Positions 1 to 37,200 of a stretch of DNA of 64,000 nt are shown here, piece by piece; position 1 is the first letter of the stretch, and each line of letters starts with the position of its first letter. Source of the DNA: Patagioenas fasciata. Taxonomy: Eukaryota; Chordata; Aves; Columbiformes; Columbidae. The notes beneath the pieces are model-generated. The model was given only the letters and a program-made list of their open reading frames with translations, was not told the DNA's origin and searched no databases. Both the position numbers and the translations under genes were made by a program. The stretch lies in contig NC_092523.1 in NCBI RefSeq assembly GCF_037038585.1, positions 811,001 to 875,000 of the forward strand, in the 5' to 3' direction.

Positions 1-542
1 GGCTACCAGCGCCGCCCTGAGCGCTGTTGCCCGGCCGTGGGCGCGCTGCCTGTTGGTGGTGTGGGTGCTGAGCACCCGGCCTCCCCAGCTCGCCGGGTGG
101 TTCTGCAGTGCGGGCGGCGCCGCGTTCCCCTCGACCTCCGTGCATGGATCCCTATCCAGAAATGAGAACTTGGAAGTGCTCGAGAAGAAGCTCCTCGTCG
201 TCCCTGCCAGTCTGGTGACTAAAGAGCAATAGAACCCGGGGGCTCCGGCGTCTCTGTGCGGAGCTGCTTTGGTGATGCTCTGCTCCCTGAAAAATGGGCG
301 AGGGGAGGGGGAAACAAGTAAAACCAACCCCCCCTCCACTTGAGGCTCCTGGAGTGCTGTGCTGGGCTGAGCTGCTCCGCGCCGCGCGGCCCCGGTGCGC
401 GGTTAACCAGCTCCGGACGCGCACTAATTGCCCTGCTGTCTTTTGTCTCCTCTCCCCTCTCTGCCGCTCCGCCGCTGCCGGTCTGTCCCTCTGCCGGTCT
501 GTCCCTCTGCTCCTCTGTCCTGTGCATCTCTCCTCTCTGCAG
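1..542 (+). other. DCTN1 intron, left edge
   Basis: GC-rich sequence with a pyrimidine-rich run (TCTGTCCCTCTGCCGG repeated about 475-540) leading to the acceptor at 542. No further exon, promoter or interspersed repeat could be recognised. Confidence 0.5.
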
Positions 543-28898
<28,356 letters not shown>

Positions 28899-29139
28899 GC
28901 GGGACCCCCGCACCGACCCCCGCTGATCGACCCCAGAGCAGCCCCCGCCGCCCCTCCCCAGCCTCCCCCGGGGCAGCCGGGCCCCGCGGGGCTCCCCCGC
29001 TGCCGCCAGCGCTCTCAGACACTACGGGCCCCCGGGCCCCCCCCCCTGCCCGGGCTGCACCGGGGGGCCGGAGCCTTCACTCGAGCCGGGGGCCGGGCCC
29101 GGGGCTGCGGCCCCCCCGGCCTCGGCACTCGCACTCCCC

Positions 29140-29145
29140 AATAAA
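29140..29145 (+). terminator. DCTN1: DCTN1 poly(A) signal AATAAA
   Basis: Canonical AATAAA 242 nt after the DCTN1 stop, at the end of a C-rich 3' UTR and followed by a short GCTGCTCTG stretch. Cleavage is expected near 29160, about 550 bp before the NOP56 start codon. Confidence 0.9.
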
Positions 29146-29389
29146 GCTGCTCTGACCCTGCCCGCGGCCCCGCATCCCTGCGCCAGGACCGGGGGAACAC
29201 GGGAGGGAACCGGGGGTGAGCGGGGAGGTCACGGGAAGGGGGCGGGGGGGGAACCGTGGGGGGCCCAGAGGTGACCGGGGAGGCCGTGGGGGGCACGGGG
29301 ATCGGGGGACACGAGGTGACCGGGGGGAACACGGCGGGACACGGGGATCGGGGTGACCGGGGGGGTTCCGGGCCCGGGCACGTGCGGCC

Positions 29390-29707
29390 GCGGCGGCGCG
29401 AAACGCGGATCGGGGCGCGCGGAGCGGAGCGCGGGAAGGGGTGGGAGGCGCGCGGGCGGTTCCCATTGGCCGAGAGCTGGAAGGGGCGGGAGGCCGCGGC
29501 GCTTCCTGAGCGTGATTGGCAGAAGGGGCAAAGAGAGGAGGGATCGTCCCGTCCTCTACCTGATTGGCGGCGGACCGCTCCGTCGACGATAGCCTGCGCT
29601 GATTGGTGGAGAGCGCGCGGACGGGGCCGCTGAGTGGCCGCGGGCAGAGTGGGCGGGCTTCCGGCGCGGCTCTGCCAGTTCCGGCGGGCGGCGGTGGCGG
29701 CGGCAGG
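29390..29707 (+). promoter_or_regulatory. NOP56: NOP56 promoter with four inverted CCAAT boxes
   Basis: TATA-less CpG island. ATTGG (CCAAT on the minus strand) occurs at 29465-29469, 29515-29519, 29563-29567 and 29602-29606, about 40-50 bp apart, which suits several NF-Y complexes. GC boxes lie between them (GGGGCGGG near 29482). Two ETS-like TTCCGG sites follow near 29670 and 29690, close to the likely start site. The 5' UTR ends GGCGGCGGCAGG before ATG at 29708. Confidence 0.75.
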
Positions 29708-32700
29708 ATGGTGAGTGTCGGGCCGGGCCGGGCTGGCTGCATCTGCCCGCATCGGGCCGGGACGGGGCCCGCGCGGGGCGGGGATGGGCGTGCGCGGGCT
29801 CGGGGTGCCGCGGGGCCCGGGACGGGGCCTCCTGTCCCGCGATGGGGCGGGATGGGGGGCGGGAGCGGGGCCCGCGGCCGCCCCAGGCCCGCGGTGACCG
29901 GTGCCGGTGCAGGTGCTGCTGCACGTGCTGTTCGAGCACGCGGCCGGATACGCGCTGTTCGCCGTGCGGGAGGTGGAGGAGATCAGCCTACTGCTGCCGC
30001 AGGTACGGGCACCGGGGGCGGTTCAGTGCTGCTGCCGCAGGTAATGGGCACCGGGGGCGGTTCAGTGCTGCTGCCGCAGGTACGGGCACTGGGGCCCATC
30101 CGGTACCGGGGGCTGGTTCAGTGCTGCTGCCGCAGGTCCGGGCTGTGGGGGCAGCCGGGGTGTGCGATCCAGTCCCGTGGGGAGGGTCTGGCCGGTCTGG
30201 GGTCGGGGGCCCGTTCCTTGGTGCTGCCGCCTCCCCGTGTCCGGGGCCCGTTCCCGGGGCAGCCCCGCGGGCCCGGTGCTCCCGTGTCCCCTCCCCCAGG
30301 TGGAGGAGAGCATCCTGACCGTGGGCAAGTTCCACAATGTGGTGAAGCTCGTGGCCTTCAGCCCGTTCAAGTCGGCGCAGAGCGCCCTGGAGAACATCAA
30401 CGCCATCTCGGAGGGTGAGCGGGCGCAGGGGCCGCGGGACCCTGGGGAACCAGCAGCCGCTGACCCCCCCTCCCCGCAGGGATCCTGCACGAGGACCTGC
30501 GGCTGCTGCTGGAGACGTCCATGCCGGCCAAGAAGAAGAAGGCGCTGCTGGGGGTGGCGGACGCCAAGCTGGGGGCGGCCATCCTGGAGGAGCTGGGCTA
30601 CCAGTGCCAGACCGGGGGGGTGGTGGCCGAGATCCTGCGCGGTGAGTCCTGGGGGGGACACTGGGGGTTCCTGCAGTGGGGACGGCGCTGCCAGAGCCAC
30701 GAAGGTGACGCCCAGTCCCGGTGCAGGGATCCGGCTGCACTTCCACGCGCTGGTGAAGGGCCTGACGGCCCAGTCGGCGTCCAAGGCACAGCTGGGCCTG
30801 GGCCACAGCTACTCCCGCGCCAAGGTCAAGTTCAACGTCAACCGTGTGGATAACATGATCATCCAGTCCATCAGCCTGCTGGACCAGCTGGACAAGGACA
30901 TCAACACCTTCTCCATGCGCGTGCGGTGAGTGGGGTCCCAGCGGGGGGCACGGGGCTGGCTCCCCACGCTTACCGCAGGTAGCTGCCGCTCCGGCTGCCT
31001 GCACAGGACGGGGAGCAACAGCAGTGCCTCGGGCACGGCCCGGCCGGGGCTGCGGTGCCGCGGCAGGAGTGTGGCTGGGGGGACACACGGGGCAAGGGGA
31101 CACAGTGCTGTGACAGGAGTGTGGCTGGGGGACACACGGGGCAAGGGGACACAGTGGTGTGATGGGAGTGTGGCTGGGGGGACACACGGGGCAAGGGGAC
31201 ACAGTGCTGTGATGGGAGTGTGGCTGGGGGGACACGCGGGGAAATGGGACACAGTGCTGTGATGGGAGTGTGGCTGGGGTGACACACGGGGAAATGGGAC
31301 ACAGTGCTGTGACGGGAGTGTGGCTGACGGGACACACGGGGCAAGGGGACACTGTGCTATGTGTTTGGGACATGCAGGGTGAGGGGCTATGGTAGGAGTG
31401 TGATGGGGGGGTCAGACACATGGGGCAAGGGGACAGAGTGGGAGCGTGTCTGGGGGGACACGTGGGGTGAGGGCCACAGTGCCTGTCAGCAGCACATCGT
31501 GGGGGACGCATGGGGTGGTGGCCGGGCTGTGGCGCTGACGCTGTCCCCCAGGGAGTGGTACGGGTACCACTTCCCCGAGCTGATCAAGATCGTGTCCGAG
31601 AACTACACGTACTGCCGGCTGGCCAAGTTCATCGGGAACCGGCGGGAGCTGAGCGAGGAGAGCCTGGAGGGGCTGGAGGAGATTGTCATGGACGGTGCCA
31701 AGGCGCAGGCCATCCTGGAGGCCTCGCGCTCCTCCATGGGTGAGTGGGGCCAGGCGGTGGCAGCTCCGGGGGGTCCCGTGTGCCCCGGGAGGTGCCGCTC
31801 AGCCCCCGCTGCCGTCTCCCCAGGCATGGACATCTCCCCCCTCGACCTCATCAACATCGAGAGCTTCTCCAGCCGCGTCATCTCGCTGTCCGAGTACCGC
31901 AAGGGCCTGCAGGAGTACCTGCGCTCCAAAATGAGCCAGGTGGCCCCCAGCCTCTCGGCCCTCATCGGGGAGGTGGTGAGTGCGAGCGTGGCCGTGTCTG
32001 CCTGCCCCGGGCTGCGGAGATGATGACCGAGTGAATCTGTCAATCCCCTGAGGCTCCTGCTGACACCCTCACTGCTGATCCGTGCCCGGGGGGCTGCGCG
32101 GGCTCTGGAACCGGCCGGGGCAGCTGTAACCCCGTCCTTGTCTTCCCAGGTGGGCGCTCGCCTCATCTCCCACGCCGGCAGCCTGACCAACCTGGCCAAG
32201 TACCCGGCCTCCACCGTGCAGATCCTGGGGGCCGAGAAGGCCCTTTTCAGGTACCGCTGCGGGGTGGTTGCGGTGATGGCAGGTCCCTGGGCCGCCGGCT
32301 GTGACGCGCCGGGTCCCCGCGGCCTCGGCTGCGCGTGATCAGCCGCCCCAGCCGCTGAGCGACCACCGTGGCTGTGTGCGCCCCGTCCGCGGGGGGGGAG
32401 GCGGCCGGGCTGTTTGCTGTGGGCGAGCAGGGGCGGCGGGGGGCAGCTCTGGTCAGGGGTGCCCATGGCCCCAGGCGCTCCCACATCCCCCCTGACCCCC
32501 GTGGCCGGTTCCAGGGCTCTGAAGACGCGTGGGAACACCCCCAAGTACGGGCTCATCTTCCACTCCACCTTCATCGGGCGCGCGGCCGCCAAGAACAAGG
32601 GCCGCATCTCGCGGTACCTGGCCAACAAGTGCACCATCGCCTCGCGCATCGACTGCTTCTCAGGTGCGTGCGGGACGGGGCGGGGGCGACGGGCACCGGC

Positions 32701-33608
32701 GGCCCCTGCCATGATGGGAATATTTTTCGTCAACAGCATCTCACAGTGTGAATGGTGACGACTCTGGGCTGAGCAGGGCGGGGGGGCAGCCGCGGGGTGC
32801 TGAGCGGGGCGGGGGGTGCTGAGCCCCTTTTCTGTCCCCACAGAGGTCCCCACCAGTGTGTTTGGGGACAAGCTGCGGGAGCAGGTGGAGGAGCGCTTGG
32901 CCTTCTATGAGACGGGGCAGCCGCCCCGCAAGAACCTGGAGGTGATGAAGGAGGCGGTGGTGGAGGTGAGGCTGCGGGACGGTGGCCGTGTCCCCTGGTC
33001 GGAGGTGATGTCACTGTGTTGTCCTGACCCGCTGTGGAGGCCAAAGACTGATTTAATGAGGCTGATCCGACCTGTGGTGCTGGGGGGTCCTGGGCTGGGA
33101 ACCGCGGACGAGCCCCCTCTGTCCCCCAGGCCAGCGAGGTGGTGGCCGAGGTGAAGCGGAAGCAGGAGAAGAAGGAGAAGAAGAGGAAGAAGAGGGAGAA
33201 GCGGCGGCTGGAGGCGCTGGCTGCGGCGGCTGAGGAGGTGGAGAACTCGGTGCTGGAGGTGGAGGTGAGACCGGGGCTGCCGGGGGCTGAGCTGCGGCGT
33301 GTGGGGCAGGGGGAGCCATGGGGCAGCTGAGCGGGGTCTGGGGGTCAGGGAGGCAGGTGTGGGGCAGCTCTGCGGCTCCTGCTGACCCTGGGTCCCCTCA
33401 GGAGAACGACATCGAGCCCAAGAAGAAGAAGAAGAAAAAGAAGCAGCAGGAGGAGGAGGAGGAGCCGGAGGAGAACGGGCTGGAGGAGCCTCTGCCCAAG
33501 AAGAAAAGGAAAGTGGCGCTGGAGGCTGACGGGGAGGAGGAGGACAAGGAGAAGAAGAAGAAGAAGAAGAAAAAGGTGAAGGTGCAGGACTCAGAGGAGG
33601 AGGATTAG
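29708..33608 (+). CDS. NOP56: Nucleolar protein 56, box C/D snoRNP core
   Basis: Core protein of box C/D snoRNPs, pairing with NOP58, fibrillarin and 15.5K to direct 2'-O-methylation and rRNA processing in the nucleolus. Exons: 29708-29710 (the ATG alone), 29913-30002, 30300-30414, 30480-30641, 30727-30925, 31552-31739, 31824-31975, 32150-32250, 32515-32663, 32844-32965, 33130-33264, 33402-33608. Total 1623 nt, 540 aa. The protein starts [19 protein letters not shown]; the NOP N-terminal domain, coiled coil and Nop domain follow ([34 protein letters not shown], then [20 protein letters not shown]). The end is a Lys/Glu tail of KKKK blocks with acidic runs. It is shorter than the human protein (about 594 aa), mainly in that low-complexity tail. 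Four introns carry snoRNAs. Confidence 0.97.
29988..30140 (+). repeat. NOP56: Tandem copies of the NOP56 exon 2 splice-donor junction
   Basis: CTGCTGCCGCAGGT, which spans the end of the second coding exon and its donor, recurs near 30030, 30069 and 30125. The copies are separated by related spacers such as CGGGCACCGGGGGCGGTTCA. The first copy (donor at 30003) keeps the conserved protein end. The extra copies are potential decoy donors, and each also ends in CAG like an acceptor. Confidence 0.8.
31063..31490 (+). repeat. Minisatellite in NOP56 intron, about 51-bp unit
   Basis: About six to seven degenerate copies of a unit containing GTGTGGCTGGGGGGACACAC and GGGACACAGTGCTGTGA fill most of the 30926-31551 intron, the longest in NOP56. 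No guide RNA was recognised in this intron. Confidence 0.85.
32014..32083 (+). ncRNA. SNORD110: Box C/D snoRNA, SNORD110 orthologue
   Basis: Lies in the NOP56 intron 31976-32149. Box C ATGATGA at 32020-32026, box D' CTGA at 32048-32051, box D CTGA at 32075-32078, with a terminal stem GCGGA/TCCGT. The 13 nt before box D' (32034-32046, AATCTGTCAATCC) are the perfect complement of the GGATTGACAGATT stretch of vertebrate 18S rRNA as I remember it. The base paired five nt upstream of D' is a U, which fits the known SNORD110 target Um1288. Confidence 0.88.
32264..32366 (+). ncRNA. SNORD86: Probable box C/D snoRNA, SNORD86 by position
   Basis: In the NOP56 intron 32251-32514. GTGATGG at 32273-32279 serves as box C and CTGA at 32355-32358 as box D. 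They are enclosed by an 8-bp terminal stem, GTGGTTGC (32264-32271) with GCGACCAC (32359-32366), one G-U pair. At 103 nt it is long for a C/D RNA. I found no clear rRNA complement. The identity rests on lying just before the SNORD56 intron; human SNORD86 is known to regulate NOP56 splicing in cis. Confidence 0.62.
32704..32778 (+). ncRNA. SNORD56: Box C/D snoRNA, SNORD56 orthologue
   Basis: In the NOP56 intron 32664-32843. Box C ATGATGG at 32711-32717, box D CTGA at 32769-32772, perfect 6-bp terminal stem CCCTGC/GCAGGG. The segment TATTTTTCGTCAACAGCA matches remembered human SNORD56, and its first 12 nt (32721-32732) complement TGACGAAAAATA of 18S rRNA. Confidence 0.88.
32997..33072 (+). ncRNA. 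SNORD57: Box C/D snoRNA, SNORD57 orthologue
   Basis: In the NOP56 intron 32966-33129. Perfect 7-bp terminal stem GGTCGGA/TCCGACC, box C GTGATGT (33005-33011), box D' CTGA (33024-33027), box D CTGA (33062-33065). The 14 nt at 33047-33060 (ACTGATTTAATGAG) exactly complement CTCATTAAATCAGT of 18S rRNA. The T five nt before box D faces an A, matching the known SNORD57 target A99. Confidence 0.93.
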
Positions 33609-33893
33609 GGGCACAGGGCTGAGCTGGGCTGTGCTCCAGCTGGACAGACTGATGGACTGACAGACGGGCAGGAGGTCAGTGCTGTGGCCTCCCCTGCCCA
33701 CCGGTGTTGGTGGCAGCCGCGTGTCCCAGTGCACCACGCTGAGGTGACATCAGCGCATTTTGGGGCCCGCGCGGGTCCCTTTGGCCGGGCCCCGGCAGCT
33801 GTGCCTTTTGCGGCGCTGTCCCGCGGCACCGTACCATGTCCCCATCCCAGCGTGCGGCGTTTGCGGGGGGAGCCGCTCGGTGTGAACGGCCTC

Positions 33894-33899
33894 AGTAAA
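33894..33899 (+). terminator. NOP56: NOP56 poly(A) signal AGTAAA
   Basis: AGTAAA, a common variant hexamer, 286 nt after the NOP56 stop and followed by a T/G-rich CTCGTGTCGTGTTTTG stretch. I see no AATAAA in the 3' UTR. The NOP56 and IDH3B ends face each other about 200 bp apart. Confidence 0.7.
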
Positions 33900-34116
33900 G
33901 GGCTGAGGCGGTTGCTGACCCTCGTGTCGTGTTTTGCCAAAAGGGCAGGAGCCCAGGGGGCTGTGTGGCTTTGCCTCCCCTCACTCAGCGAGAGGTGACA
34001 ATGCTGTCCCCAGCACAGGCGCTGCACCCCAGTCACCACTGTCCTTCCCCGGCTCCGAGGGCAGAGACGGGGCTGCGAGTGGGGGTGCCCGGCAGCCCCC
34101 GTGCTGCAGAGACCAC

Positions 34117-34122
34117 TTTATT
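34117..34122 (-). terminator. IDH3B: IDH3B distal poly(A) signal AATAAA
   Basis: TTTATT on the plus strand reads AATAAA for IDH3B, 39 nt past the stop of the distal terminal exon, giving a very short 3' UTR. Confidence 0.85.
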
Positions 34123-34160
34123 AGCAGGAAGCAATAAGTTATGGGTGCAGGGCAGGGGGC

Positions 34161-34238
34161 TCAGGCGTCCAGGGCAGCGATCACGGCTTGGGTGAAGTCC
34201 TGGGATGTGGCGTAGCCCCCCATGTCGGCCGTGCGCAC
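34161..34238 (-). other. IDH3B: IDH3B distal alternative terminal coding exon
   Basis: After a CTTGCAG acceptor it encodes [15 protein letters not shown] then [10 protein letters not shown] and TGA. It is homologous to the proximal terminal exon 35590-35679 and joins the same upstream exon (36041-36101) in the same phase. Use of this exon gives a 382-residue protein. Mammalian IDH3B likewise has two C-terminal variants. Confidence 0.9.
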
Positions 34239-37200
34239 CTGCAAGGAGACGGGAGGTGAGGGGGGGCCCTGCAGCACTCGGGCTGTTGCTCTGTGGGCTC
34301 GTGAGCTCCGGGAGGGTCCCCCGTGTCCCTGTGCCCCAGGAGCGGGGGATGCTGCAGTGGGTCTGCCCCACGGCAGGGACGGGGGGACACCCTGAGCTGC
34401 TGCACCCCGTCTGGGCTCAGGGCGGGGGTCCCGTCCTCGCCCCTGTTCCTGATTTATCTGCTTTAATGTACTGTCCATTGCATTGATCATTTTCTTTGAG
34501 ACTAAAAATGGCTCTTGGAGTCTGTGCCCAAACTGCCTTCTGGCAAATCACAGATACAAATACTTCACTGGTCACATCTACCATTGTGCAGTAAAAAATG
34601 CATCACAAAGCTGTAATTAATACAGCTAACAATGCTGTAATTAATACAGCTAACAATGGCTTCAGGGCACCAAAGGATTCAAACTGCAGGGGATTCTGCA
34701 GGTGAAGCTTAAGATACGTTGGGCCAAAGTTGATGTACAAGCTCAGGAAAGCAACACCACAGGATGAACTGCAACAGGCAGCACTGGTTGGTGCAGCCTC
34801 AACTTTGGTCTTAAAATGTTGCTGTTAGTGAGAGTTAAACGAACAATACCTCAAGCAGTTAATTGTTGAGCAAGCAGCTGGAGAACTGTCTCGACACTCC
34901 TAACAGTAACAGGGGTGTTCGCACCCCCAGCACTGCGTCTGCTGCCCGCAGGGAAGGGAACGGTAGGATCACAGGTGGTTTGTATTGAAGGGACCTCCCA
35001 GCCCCCCTGCCATGACAGGGACATCTTCACCAGCTCAGGTTGCTCAGAGCCCCGTCCAGCCTGGCCTGGGATGTCTCCAGGGATGGTTCAGCCACCACCT
35101 CTCTGCCCAACCTGGGCCAGGCTCTCACCACCCTCAGGGTAAAAACTTCCTACATCCAGCCTGAATCTCCCTCCTTCAGTCTAAAACCATCACCCCTTGT
35201 CCTATCACAGCAGGCCCTGCTCTAAAGTCTGTCCCCATCTTTCCTATGGGCCCCTTTTAAGCACTGAAAGGTGCAGTAGGGTCTCCCTGGAGCTTTTCTC
35301 CAGCTGAGTTCCCCAAGGCTCAGGCTCAGGTTAGAGCTGCAGAGGGTTTCCTGGCAGCCTCTGCCCTCCCTGGGCTCCGGGCTCACCCCCAGGGCTGGAG
35401 GGGACGGGGAAGGGGCTGCGGTGCTGCGGGCAGGGACTGGGACGGGCTCCTGGCACCAGCTGCCTCAGCAGCCACTCCACAAGCTGCCTTTGTCCCCTCC
35501 CTGGGGGTTTGGGGACAGCACGTGGGTGGACACGGGGTGGAGGGAAGTGCTGGACCCTTTAATTGGCGGGGGGGGGGGGGGGTTTGGTCCTAGGCCCCAT
35601 AGTGGGGGTGCAGGTTGTCAATCACAGACTTCACGAAGTCAGAGGTGGTGGAGTAACCGCCCAAGTCCCGCGTCCGCACCTAAAAAGCCAACACAGGGAA
35701 GGGGAGAAACGGGAGAAACGTGATTGTGAACCAAGTGAAATGATCGTGAGAAGGGAGAGGACAGGACAGGACAGGACAGGAGAGGACAGGAGCTTCCCTC
35801 TAGGCACCCTAACCCTGACACAGCCCCAGCGGGGACACAGCTGCCGCATGTCCCCAGCCCTGCCAGACCGTCCCTAACCTGCCGGGGCAGCAGGAGCGCA
35901 GGAGCCGTCCCCACACGCGCAAAGGGCCCGGAGCTGGGAGCGGGTGAGGTGGGACACGCGTGTCCCTCGGGAGCGCAGAGCCACTCGCTGCCCCCGGCAC
36001 ACGCGGCGGCTGACGCACGGCACACCCGCCCAACACTCACTTTTCCGACTTTGATCACCTTCTTCACCGCGTCCGCGATCAGGTTGGAGTGAAACTCCAG
36101 GCTGGTGGGAGGAAAGCAGTGCGGTCAGTCCCCGCGCCGGCCCCCGCGGTGCCCCCCCAGCAAAGGGACCTACTTGAGGTGCCGCAGCATGTTGGAGGCC
36201 GAGAGCAGCATGGCGGTGGGGTTGGCGATGTTCCTGCCCACGGCCTGCGCGAAGGGGTGCCGGGCGCCCTGCGGAGGGAATGGACGGTGACGGGCGCTGC
36301 CCTGGCCCCAGCAGCCCCCGCCCGGGGACGGCAGCCCCGGAGACCCCAGGCCCTCACCATCTCGAAGACGGCGTACTCGGCGCTGTAGCTCTCCCCGGGC
36401 ACCACGCCGGCGCCGCCCACCAAACCGGCCGCCAGGTTGTCGATGATGTTGCCATAGAGGTTCGGCATGACCAGGACGTCGAACTGGTAGGGGTTCTGCA
36501 CCAGCTGCGGGGGAAACGGGGACGTGAGGGGACATGAACCTGGGAACAGCCCAAAACCGGGACAGCGGGACAGGGAGCCCGGCTGCAACACCCAGGAACC
36601 ACAGAGCGACACCGGCAGATGAGCCACAGGTGTGCCCGGGAGGCTGAGCTTGGATCTGGGAACAATTCCCCAAAGGGCTGTGGGGCGTTGAACAGGCTGC
36701 CCAGGGCAGTGCTGGAGTCACCATCCCTGGAGGGCTGGACAGACGGACAGGAGGTTCTCAGGACATGGGGCAGGGCCAGGGTGGGTTATGGGTGGACTCC
36801 ATGAGCTTGAGGGGCTTTTCCAACTTCAGTAATTCTGTGGTTCTGTGGATCGAACCGCCCCGTCACCCCCGTCCCACAGGGCAGGGCGGCAGCTGCTCTC
36901 CTGTGCAAGGAGCAAACAGGGCGGACCTGCCGGGCCCGCAGCAGCCGTTCGGGTTTCACACCCGAGGGTTCGGCTCAGCAGCAGGAGCGGCAGCGCGGCC
37001 CCGGGCAGGGGAACGGGCTCCTCACCTGCATGCAGCAGTTGTCGATGATCATGGTCTCGAATTTGATCTTGGGGTACAACTCTGCCACTTCCTCGCAGCA
37101 CTGCAGGAACAGCCCGTCGCCCAGCTTCCTGCGAGAGGAGCAGCACGGTGAAGGCTGCACGGGACAGCAGTGACACCGGCACAGCAGTGACACCGGCACA

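Noticed and set aside
1-542. Alternative DCTN1 first exon (p135-type start)
   Set aside because: No MMRQ-like start or APTARK microexon was found in this stretch, so no alternative start can be supported.
28899-29707. Shared bidirectional promoter between DCTN1 and NOP56
   Set aside because: The genes are tandem, not divergent; DCTN1 ends at 29140 and the CCAAT array points to NOP56 only.
30926-31551. H/ACA snoRNA (SNORA51-like), which I recall in human NOP56
   Set aside because: The intron is mostly minisatellite; I could not find a convincing hairpin-hinge-hairpin-ACA here or in the other introns.
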